A stretch of DNA of 44,978 nt from Methyloglobulus morosus KoM1 (lineage in GTDB: Bacteria > Pseudomonadota > Gammaproteobacteria > Methylococcales > Methylomonadaceae). The notes under the pieces are model-generated. The model saw nothing but the letters and a program-made list of their open reading frames with translations, searched no databases and had not been told where the DNA came from. Location: contig NZ_AYLO01000034.1 in NCBI RefSeq assembly GCF_000496735.2, positions 14,887 to 59,864 on the forward strand. The letters run 5' to 3'. The translations under genes and the position numbers were made by a program. Below are positions 1 through 5,630 of this stretch, piece after piece (within the stretch, counting starts at the first letter, position 1; the number at the start of each line of letters is the position of its first letter).

Positions 1-105
1 GGAAGCGCCTTCATATCCTTTTTCGGCAAAAACACGCAATGCCGCCGTTACTAATCGGCTACGGGCACTGTTTGCTTCAGTTCCAATGCTTTTTGTTTGG
101 GTCAT
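1..105 (-). CDS. TetR-family transcriptional regulator (N-terminal part, cut by window edge)
   Basis: Only the first 35 codons are visible, because the gene runs off the left end of the window. They read MTQTKSIGTEANSARSRLV and continue into a helix ending in FAEKGYEGAS. That is the start of a TetR helix-turn-helix domain (the 'A..vFaekGyegts' segment before the recognition helix). A GGAG ribosome binding site lies about 8 bases before the ATG at 105. Two copies of a palindromic box (141-182) flank a consensus -10 (TATAAT on the minus strand) just upstream, so the protein probably represses itself. The divergent operon starting at 490 is a plausible further target. Family is clear; the ligand is unknown. 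Confidence 0.8.
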   Translation of the reverse strand, partial: MTQTKSIGTEANSARSRLVTAALRVFAEKGYEGAS

Positions 106-140
106 ATCGATAATCTCCATTAGCTGCCAAGAGAGGCAAT

Positions 141-182
141 CAATCGTTTGATTGGTTCATTATACATTTAATCAAACGATTG
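141..182. promoter_or_regulatory. Twin palindromic operator of the TetR-type gene, overlapping its promoter
   Basis: Two 14-bp boxes are seen: CAATCGTTTGATTG at 141-154 and TAATCAAACGATTG at 169-182. Each is itself a dyad (CAATC/GATTG and TAATC/GATTG around a 4-bp centre), and the two are inverted copies of each other separated by 14 bp. Between them on the minus strand lies TATAAT (159-164), a perfect -10 for the regulator gene. This arrangement is typical for cooperative binding of two TetR dimers and autorepression. The function is inferred; the repeats are directly visible. Confidence 0.7.
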
Positions 183-489
183 AATATAAAATTACTGTCC
201 ATGGCCCATAAACCTTAAGGGCCCTGTTAGAAGATGGTCAAAGTGTGGGCGTCCATTGTGTTGGCTTAATGGGCGTATGGCCGAATCCTTGCGACAACAA
301 GATCAAAGAATGCTCTGATTTTGTTCGACGGATAGTAGACTTTATGACGGTCATAAAAAAAATGAAAAATATTTAACCATCATTGTCGAATTGGCTAAAT
401 GCCATTCGACTATTTAAGTGTAAGTAAATAAATATCGTCCATATTTTTATAGGTTTCACCGCTATTCCAACAACATTGAGGAGAAATAC
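183..489. other. Intergenic region with an ORF remnant
   Basis: No intact gene is seen. The plus frame 212-376 stays open for about 54 codons between two stops. It has no upstream start codon or ribosome binding site and reads like the tail of a protein (for example VHCVGLMGVWPNPCDNKIKE), so it may be the 3' relic of a deleted gene. The family is not recognised. The rest should carry the promoter of the 490-1916 operon, but no convincing -35/-10 pair was found. Confidence 0.3.
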
Positions 490-1017
490 ATGATGACACT
501 ACTTATCGCATTGGCCGTTCTTGTTGCCGCTGTTTTGGTTTTCGTGGCAGCTAAGCCCAACGAATTCCAAATCCAGCGCAACATAATTATCAAAGCCCCG
601 TCTGATAAGATATTTCCTCTCATCAATGACTTGCACCTTATGCAAACCTGGTCGGCCTGGGAAAAGGTCGATCCAGATATGCAACGCAGTTATAGCGGCG
701 AAGCCAGCGGTAAAGGTGCAAAATACGCCTGGGAAGGTAACAAGGAAATCGGTCAGGGAACTATGGAGATTATCGAATCCACACCCAATACTAAAATCGG
801 ATTGCACATGCACTTCATTAAGCCCTTTGAAGGGCGTAGTTCAATCGACTTTACGTTGGCGGCAAACAGCGACGAAACCGTTGTTGCCCAAACCATGCGC
901 GGCACCAGCACCTTCCTTCCAAAACTGATGTGCACTTTATTCTTCAATCAGGACAAAATGATCGGCGGCAAGTTTGAGGAAGGGCTGGCAAACCTGAAGG
1001 CGATTGCAGAAAAATAG
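490..1017 (+). CDS. SRPBCC-family protein with N-terminal membrane anchor
   Basis: A 175-residue protein. Residues 3-20 form a hydrophobic segment (LLIALAVLVAAVLVFVAA), a probable signal anchor. The rest is a START-like SRPBCC (polyketide cyclase/dehydrase) domain: 'FQIQRNIIIKAPSDKIFPLINDL', then 'W..WSAWEKVDPDM', and a final helix 'GGKFEEGLANLKAIAE'. These domains form a hydrophobic pocket for small lipophilic ligands; the ligand cannot be told from sequence. GAGGAG lies 7 bases before the ATG. It is the first gene of a three-gene run with the VOC and YCII proteins, a grouping common in soil and water bacteria and presumed stress-related. Fold assignment is good, function unknown. Confidence 0.8.
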   Translation: MMTLLIALAVLVAAVLVFVAAKPNEFQIQRNIIIKAPSDKIFPLINDLHLMQTWSAWEKVDPDMQRSYSGEASGKGAKYAWEGNKEIGQGTMEIIESTPNTKIGLHMHFIKPFEGRSSIDFTLAANSDETVVAQTMRGTSTFLPKLMCTLFFNQDKMIGGKFEEGLANLKAIAEK

Positions 1018-1072
1018 ACACAGGGAGTTTTATTGATTCCCACGCATCCCGAAAACTTGAAAAGGAAAAAAC

Positions 1073-1549
1073 ATGCAAAAAATAACCCCATTTTTATGGT
1101 TTGATAACCAAGCCGAAGAAGCGATGAATTTTTATGTCTCTATTTTTAAGAATTCTAGAGTATTGGGTGTCAATCGTTATGGTGAGGGCGCGCCCATGCC
1201 GAAAGGGACGGTAATGACCGCCAGTTTCGAGCTTGACGGACAAGCTTTCACAGCACTCAATGGTGGCCCGATATTCAAGTTTTCGCCCGCCATCTCGTTC
1301 GTTGTGCATTGCGAAACGCAAGCCGAAGTCGATCACTATTGGGACAAGCTATCTGCGGGCGGCAAGGAAGGCCAATGCGCCTGGTTGGAAGACAAATTCG
1401 GCGTGTCCTGGCAGGTTGTCCCCAATGCCCTGATCGAATTATTGGGCAACCCAGACCCTGCAAAAGCTGGACAGGTGATGCAGGCTATGCTGCAAATGAA
1501 GAAAATCGACATTGCTGCCTTGCAACGCGCTTATGAGGCAGAAAACTAA
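1073..1549 (+). CDS. VOC-family protein (PhnB / 3-dmu-9_3-mt type)
   Basis: A 158-residue vicinal-oxygen-chelate (glyoxalase-fold) protein. The N-terminus 'ITPFLWFDNQAEEAMNFYVSIF' and the following 'G..MPKGTVMTASFELDGQAFTALNGGP' are the hallmark of the PhnB-like subgroup often labelled 3-demethylubiquinone methyltransferase-like. The C-terminal 'KFGVSWQVVPNALIELL' is also typical. Members bind small molecules or metals and most have no known reaction. An AAGGAAAA ribosome binding site precedes the ATG. It sits 55 bases after the SRPBCC gene and 10 bases before the YCII gene, so it is probably co-transcribed with both. Confidence 0.85.
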   Translation: MQKITPFLWFDNQAEEAMNFYVSIFKNSRVLGVNRYGEGAPMPKGTVMTASFELDGQAFTALNGGPIFKFSPAISFVVHCETQAEVDHYWDKLSAGGKEGQCAWLEDKFGVSWQVVPNALIELLGNPDPAKAGQVMQAMLQMKKIDIAALQRAYEAEN

Positions 1550-1559
1550 GGGGAAAGCC

Positions 1560-1916
1560 ATGAAATACATGTTGTTAATTTACCAAGACGAAATCGCTTT
1601 GACTGAAACGGAGCGGGAAGAGTGCTATAAGGAATCTATCCAGCTCGCGCATGACCTCAAGGCAAACGGCCAATATTTGGCAGCCAGCCCATTGCAACCT
1701 ACCGCTTTGGCGACCCGTGTTCGAGTAAGGGAAGGCAAGCAGTTAATCACCGACGGCCCGTTCGCCGAAACTCGCGAACAACTGGGCGGATATTATTTGG
1801 TTGATGTAAACGACCTTGACGAAGCTATTCGCATCGCAGTCAGAATCCCAATGGCACGAAAAGGTACTGTTGAGATTCGTCCCGTGATAGAGATACAGGG
1901 TTTACCGACAGCGTAG
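1560..1916 (+). CDS. YCII-related (YciI-like) protein
   Basis: A 118-residue protein starting at the ATG at 1560, behind AAGGGG. A longer reading from 1512 would overlap the VOC gene and lacks a ribosome binding site. The start 'MKYMLLIYQDE' and the central 'LITDGPFAETREQLGGYYLVDV' are the signature of the YCII family of ferredoxin-like-fold proteins, which are often encoded next to VOC proteins and ECF sigma factors. No sigma factor follows here. Catalytic role is unknown. It closes the three-gene operon that begins at 490. Confidence 0.88.
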   Translation: MKYMLLIYQDEIALTETEREECYKESIQLAHDLKANGQYLAASPLQPTALATRVRVREGKQLITDGPFAETREQLGGYYLVDVNDLDEAIRIAVRIPMARKGTVEIRPVIEIQGLPTA

Positions 1917-2189
1917 TTCGGCAACTCCCATTTTCGTTAGAAATGCCGACGTTTTTGATCAAGGTAGAGCCGCTGCAAAATTGCCATCTGTTTGCACACA
2001 AAATGCGCCAGAAATTGCACACATGTGGCGATTTCTTTTGCGTACCCACTGCGTTTAAATGCACACCAGTTATGTCCGGCAGGAAACGATCTCGAACCTT
2101 CAGAATAGTGGGTTGCTTGTTTAACTTAATTACACAATTGGCCAAAGCAGACCATCAGACCGGGTGAGTCTTAACGTTCCTTTAACCTC
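1917..2189. other. Non-coding stretch between the stress operon and the cassette segment
   Basis: No gene is seen. A short motif recurs: TTGCACACA at 1992-2000 and 2015-2023, with TGCACAC again near 2060. An inverted TGTGCAAA appears at 5398-5405 on the far side of the defence segment. Repeated boxes of this kind resemble the terminal regions of IS21-like elements, but no istA/istB coding remnant is visible, so this is only a suggestion. Confidence 0.25.
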
Positions 2190-2205
2190 GTTGGGCATAA
2201 GTACT

Positions 2206-3120
2206 TCAAATTTGAGTCGCATCAGGAACATCGTACACATTACTTGTGATTTCACTCATCAAACGATGATCCAACAGCACTTGCAAAATTGTCTTTGCCG
2301 TATGGTCGCATGCAATAATTTTATTGGTATGTGGATCGAAGTTTATTCCCCAATTCCGGTTGGCGCTAACTTGACTTAAAGTAGTTAGAAAATTTGGCCT
2401 AGAGTAGATTCCTTTTTGTTCTACAATTGCCATGCGCCTAAGCTGAATTGAATTACTTCCAACATAACCGATTAGCGGTTGAAGGTCAGTGAATAGAGAG
2501 CAAAATGCAGGATCAGCCTGTAGGTCTGCGAAATTTTGAATATAGGCGGCCCTGTGTTCTAGTGCAGACTCAAATCCCCGTTTATTTGCAATGAACAATA
2601 ATGCTCCCTTGCAGTAGAAATCAAAGTTTTTTTCTATGGAAAAAGCATTGTCATTTGTTGCTGCAAGTTCTCCATCTCGAAATACTATGTTTATGAATTT
2701 CTTTGGATAAGATGTCTTCCAGGTGGAGGTCGAGCGTTTAACTGCATAGATAGTTTCATTGTTAACTGTGAACTTTACTAAATAGCCCTCTGCACCTTTT
2801 AAGTTTTTGATTCCTCGAACTTCACATTCTGGTTCAGGACGATCAACTTGGACTTTTAAGTAATCAAAATCCGTTTCATCGGTAGGTGCAGCTAAACAAC
2901 TATTTTCATTTGTTTCTGCAAGATATGTATACGCAGAAAACTCAATTATTCTATTAAGCTCATTTATGACAAGGTTTTTTAATAATTCAATTAACTGCTG
3001 ATCTGTCCGAACAAAATGAGCTGTGTACTTTCTGGCTGACGAACTTTTTTTAAACACCCAAAGATGAACATTGGCATTTTGAAAATCAAATGAACGAAAT
3101 GAGTCGAATTCTGCCTGCAT
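2206..3120 (-). CDS. kwaB: Kiwa anti-phage system protein KwaB (DUF4868)
   Basis: A protein of 304 residues, or 310 if the upstream ATG at 3138 is used. The later start falls two bases after the kwaA stop and aligns better with the usual N-terminus (MQAEFDSF...VHLWVFKKS); neither start has a strong ribosome binding site. Recognised as KwaB by the DUF4868-type layout: an N-terminal half with 'EVRGIKNLKGAEGYLVKFTVNNETIYAVKRST', then a C-terminal region with 'FDFYCKGALLFIANKRGFE' and 'NWGINFDPHTNKIIA'. Known Kiwa systems pair this cytoplasmic DNA-binding effector with membrane KwaA, which senses infection. It directly follows kwaA and is AT-rich compared with flanking genes, consistent with lateral acquisition. 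Confidence 0.85.
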   Translation of the reverse strand: MQAEFDSFRSFDFQNANVHLWVFKKSSSARKYTAHFVRTDQQLIELLKNLVINELNRIIEFSAYTYLAETNENSCLAAPTDETDFDYLKVQVDRPEPECEVRGIKNLKGAEGYLVKFTVNNETIYAVKRSTSTWKTSYPKKFINIVFRDGELAATNDNAFSIEKNFDFYCKGALLFIANKRGFESALEHRAAYIQNFADLQADPAFCSLFTDLQPLIGYVGSNSIQLRRMAIVEQKGIYSRPNFLTTLSQVSANRNWGINFDPHTNKIIACDHTAKTILQVLLDHRLMSEITSNVYDVPDATQI

Positions 3121-3121
3121 T

Positions 3122-3703
3122 CTAGTCTCGCGCAACATAGAAATCTTGAATTGTCTGAACGTCTAGCGAACCTCGAGTAATCGAACCTTGTTTTAATATT
3201 TGAATATGCCTTGTAACCCCATTTATCAGCACCGTTGCTTCATATAACTTCCAGCCAAACATCAAGAGGAGTGGATTCATGATTATTTGACCGGATTTAT
3301 AGGTAATGGCGAACATCCACAATAGGAAAACACCAAATCCAAAGAGTTTTTCGGTTTCGTCATAGCTAATTCCCATAAACGAAACAACGTAGGGAAATGT
3401 ATAGTTAATTATGTCATTAGGTATCGCTTTAAATTCTTGGACATCGACAACAAACGGAAAAGATATTTTTCTAAAAAGAAAGCTTGAAACAACAACAGAC
3501 AAGGTACAAGTACAAACAAAAATTAACGATGGCTTTGGATTCTTAAATGGAATGAACGAGCAATTAGCAATATCTAAATTTATAAAGTTACAGAATGGTA
3601 AAGACCACCACGTACTTGGAATATCCTGAACAGCCAGGATTATTGCAAGTGGTAGGTATGATCCAATAAATACCAAGAAAGCGGATACTGTTCGAAATTG
3701 CAT
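3122..3703 (-). CDS. kwaA: Kiwa anti-phage system membrane protein KwaA
   Basis: A 193-residue integral membrane protein with about four hydrophobic segments: near residues 6-25, 60-76, 98-113 and 122-150. The last two run 'INYTFPYVVSFMGI' and 'FGFGVFLLWMFAITYKSGQIIMNPLLLMFGWKLYEATVLINGV'. This topology and the C-terminal soluble tail match KwaA, the membrane partner of the two-gene Kiwa defence system. An AAGG ribosome binding site lies about 9 bases before the ATG. Start-proximal promoter elements (3722-3751) lie at the cassette edge. kwaA is followed immediately by kwaB, as in known Kiwa loci. The call rests on size, topology and partner rather than on a strict motif. Confidence 0.8.
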   Translation of the reverse strand: MQFRTVSAFLVFIGSYLPLAIILAVQDIPSTWWSLPFCNFINLDIANCSFIPFKNPKPSLIFVCTCTLSVVVSSFLFRKISFPFVVDVQEFKAIPNDIINYTFPYVVSFMGISYDETEKLFGFGVFLLWMFAITYKSGQIIMNPLLLMFGWKLYEATVLINGVTRHIQILKQGSITRGSLDVQTIQDFYVARD

Positions 3704-3721
3704 TTTATTAGCCTTGAAAAC

Positions 3722-3751
3722 TTAGTATCCGTATGTTTAAGAATATTTCAA
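3722..3751 (-). promoter_or_regulatory. Candidate promoter for kwaAB at the cassette edge
   Basis: On the minus strand TTGAAA (3746-3751) and TACTAA (3722-3727) are separated by 18 bases and lie 19 bases before the kwaA ATG. The -35 abuts the attC core site, so the cassette would carry its own promoter rather than depend on an integron Pc. Seen in sequence; activity is inferred. Confidence 0.4.
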
Positions 3752-3822
3752 CCCAACGTTGAAGCTGTGCGGAGCAAACGAGGCGTAACGAAGTTTGCGT
3801 CCGAACGAGCGACTTGTTATGA
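3751..3822 (-). repeat. attC recombination site between the nuclease and Kiwa cassettes
   Basis: Read on the minus strand, the R'' core is TCATAAC (3816-3822). A 5-base spacer leads to a long imperfect hairpin (CGGACGCAAAC pairing with GTTTGCTCCG, with one extrahelical base), and the site ends with the R' core GTTGGGT (3751-3757), which fits GTTRRRY. Length 72 bp. The R'' core exactly complements the start of the cassette it terminates (GTTATGA at 4558-4564), the diagnostic property of integron cassettes. The stop codon of the preceding gene lies inside the R'' core, as is common. Confidence 0.8.
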
Positions 3823-4563
3823 GTTTTCGTTGCTATCATCGTAGCTAATTGATAGCACATCTACTGTTCTTTCCAGCTCTGACAACAAGCCATTCACTCT
3901 ATGAACATTGATACGAGTTCCCATGTTACACATACAAACCGACTCTATTAGATCATCGACTTGATAAATTGTTGATTTATCATGCATGTCTATCAACTCA
4001 GAATCCGTCCATGCCGCATACCTATTTGAGCGACTCAAATCATCATAGTTAAAGGCTTCATCGTGAGTAATACATGAAGAAACAAAATCTAGAAAAGGTG
4101 CTGGTTGCTTTTTAAATTCGTTATCGCAGTAAAACATTTCCCAGATTGCAAAACAAGACTTATACCTTTTTTGTCGTTGCAATTGACTTGAGAAATGAGA
4201 CTGGCTTGTCGATTTTTGGATGCTATCCCAAGCATTAACTTTTGTGGATAATCTTGGTAGTTTTGCTTCAAACAAACACATTTTTGCTTCAGAATGATTC
4301 GATAGAATGATGCATGCATCAGCTCCTGTTTTTCTTTCTATGCTTCCATTTACTTTATACGATATTGCAGTAAGACCACTTATGGCTTTTGCATTTATTT
4401 GTCGCCTAAACTCTGCCGTAAAATTTGAAGTGTAGTCATTCTCATCGGCAATCAACCCTATTGAGAGTTCAGATCTTATAGATCTATCAGCCCAATAAGC
4501 ACTTTTTTTGATTAAATCGATGATTGTGTGGCAGAAAAGATTCATACATTCACATACTCATAA
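3757..4563 (-). mobile_element. Integron-type gene cassette carrying a putative nuclease gene
   Basis: An 807-bp unit bounded by the cleavage points of the attC sites at 4558-4617 and 3751-3822. Its start (G|TTATGA) and its R'' core (TCATAAC) are perfectly complementary over 7 bases. The single gene starts 18 bases from the cassette boundary and ends inside the attC, a compact layout typical of cassettes. Confidence 0.75.
3817..4545 (-). CDS. Cassette-borne protein with a PD-(D/E)XK nuclease-like motif
   Basis: A 242-residue protein of no family I can name. Residues near 72-96 read 'RKTGADACIILSN...MCLFEAKLP'. An Asp followed about 17 residues later by E-A-K in a predicted beta-strand is the core of the PD-(D/E)XK nuclease fold, and a downstream Gln-rich helix ('SQSHFSSQLQRQKRY') is also common there. 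This suggests DNA cleavage and a defence or restriction role beside Kiwa, but it is inference from a short motif. Its ATG lies 18 bases inside the cassette with no clear ribosome binding site; its TAA lies within the attC. Base composition is AT-rich like kwaAB. Confidence 0.55.
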   Translation of the reverse strand: MNLFCHTIIDLIKKSAYWADRSIRSELSIGLIADENDYTSNFTAEFRRQINAKAISGLTAISYKVNGSIERKTGADACIILSNHSEAKMCLFEAKLPRLSTKVNAWDSIQKSTSQSHFSSQLQRQKRYKSCFAIWEMFYCDNEFKKQPAPFLDFVSSCITHDEAFNYDDLSRSNRYAAWTDSELIDMHDKSTIYQVDDLIESVCMCNMGTRINVHRVNGLLSELERTVDVLSISYDDSNENS

Positions 4564-4617
4564 CGTTTAGCTCAGGCGCGGAGCGTTAGCGGAGTCGCCT
4601 GGAGCGTTGTGTTGTGC
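4558..4617 (-). repeat. attC recombination site upstream of the nuclease cassette
   Basis: Minus-strand reading: R'' GCACAAC (4611-4617), 5-base spacer, L'' GCTCCAGGCG, an unpaired centre, L' CGCCTGAGC, 5-base spacer, R' GTTATGA (4558-4564). L'' and L' pair along their whole length except for one extra C, the usual extrahelical base that sets strand choice. Length 60 bp. Symmetric 5-base spacers and the bulge make this a convincing attC. Confidence 0.82.
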
Positions 4618-4623
4618 CTATTA

Positions 4624-5076
4624 TTAAAGAGTCTTTTTCGACACCAAGCGACATGCATACTTTTTCTCGCCCCAGCTAAACGCGAACGTATCAGATATTT
4701 CATGCCACGATCCGCCTGGATGTCCAGACCCATGATTTGCTCCCATGCACGAGCACTCGCAATGAAAGCCCTCTGCATTCCAACATGCTGGCGCACACTT
4801 TTGTTGCTCCTTATACAACTGAACAACGAAGACCTTCCCATATTTTTGCAATGCGAGATTGATGTCGTAATCAAACCAAGCTTGCGGGGTTTCCCAGCAT
4901 TTGAATTTTTCATTCCACTCTGGCTTGCGACGCTGGTCTCCTCGAAGCCAGTCGCGATTATTGGGTGCGTATGGAAGACGGACTAAGACCGGGAACGAAC
5001 GAGCCTGCTTATAAACGACAGGGATTCGCTTTTGGCTCCAGATGTCCAGTAATCTTTGATCTTGAACCTCGTCCAT
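4624..5076 (-). CDS. Cys-rich hypothetical protein of the cassette segment
   Basis: A 150-residue soluble protein that ends just before an attC site, so it is probably the gene of a third cassette. The middle carries a dense Cys/His patch (KCAPACWNAEGFHCECSCMG followed by ANHGSGHP) that could bind zinc or iron-sulfur. The C-terminus reads 'DTFAFSWGEKKYACRLVSK'. I have the impression that similar proteins occur in genomic islands and cassette arrays, but I know no function. No cassette start complementary to its R'' core (TTGTGC) was found in the ~100 bases before the ATG, so the upstream boundary may be lost. Confidence 0.6.
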   Translation of the reverse strand: MDEVQDQRLLDIWSQKRIPVVYKQARSFPVLVRLPYAPNNRDWLRGDQRRKPEWNEKFKCWETPQAWFDYDINLALQKYGKVFVVQLYKEQQKCAPACWNAEGFHCECSCMGANHGSGHPGGSWHEISDTFAFSWGEKKYACRLVSKKTL

Positions 5077-5630
5077 ACCTGCTCGACTCAGAAGGCTAAA
5101 CGTGAAGTATGCACCTATTTAGGTGTTTAACAAAAATCAAAATAGGTGTATATCACTTTGCTTCCTGTCTATATTTCAAAGGATTATCATAGCCTAAAAC
5201 TTGTTTTTTTACAGTTTTACCAGACTTAAACCACACCTGTTGAACGCCTGTCGATACTACTGGATCAGGCGCGAGATTGCGAGTGTCCGCTGTTGGCGAG
5301 GATTCGGTTGTATTTGTCCTAAGTTATCAGTACCGTGACAGTCAGCAAAGACACCCAAGAAGACTCTCCACATCGTTTAAGGTCTAATGCAATTAGCTGT
5401 GCAAATCAAATGCAATTGAGTGTACGTCGCGAAATTAAGCCGTGATCTTCCCTATAGCAGAAAAGCGATTCAGGATGGCATCGACAAAAGTTAATCCAAG
5501 AGGTCTTGACCCGCACGCTTATCGTTTTTCTTCGCTAGGGAGCAAGGAAGGGCTTCTGTCAGTATTTATTTCTGTACAATAAGGCGTAACGATGAGTTGA
5601 GTTGCAGTATTTATCCGGCTAAAGATTTCC
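5077..5630. other. Gene-free stretch between the cassette segment and lhr
   Basis: No supported gene, integrase fragment or attI is seen in 554 bases. It holds the CACCTA dyads at 5112-5148, the inverted TGTGCAAA motif at 5398-5405 and, near its end, TACAAT (5575-5580), a possible -10 for lhr without a good -35. The sequence looks like decayed mobile DNA but has no readable remnant. Confidence 0.4.
5112..5148. repeat. Nested palindrome CACCTATTTAGGTG plus a third inverted box
   Basis: 5112-5125 is a perfect dyad, CACCTA-TT-TAGGTG. A further AAATAGGTG at 5140-5148 is the exact inverse of CACCTATTT at 5112-5120, so two alternative hairpins compete for the same left arm. It lies 36 bases upstream of the 150-residue cassette gene and could be an operator or RNA switch. 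Function unknown. Confidence 0.45.

Larger units (their letters stand above)
2190..3756 (-). mobile_element. Integron-type gene cassette carrying kwaA-kwaB
   Basis: On the minus strand the cassette starts with TTGGGT right after the cleavage G of the attC at 3751-3822. It ends just after kwaB with GCCCAAC (2190-2196), the R'' core of an attC. GCCCAAC is complementary to the cassette's own start (GTTGGGT) in 6 of 7 positions, as expected because a circular cassette re-forms its attC from its two ends. Both genes read in the attC direction. The remaining half of its attC (L'/R') is not convincing downstream of 2190, so that site looks truncated or decayed. Assignment as a cassette is inference from these signatures. 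Confidence 0.65.

Noticed and set aside
5077-5630. Integron integrase or attI next to the cassettes
   Set aside because: No tyrosine-recombinase coding remnant or attI-like site could be read on either strand.
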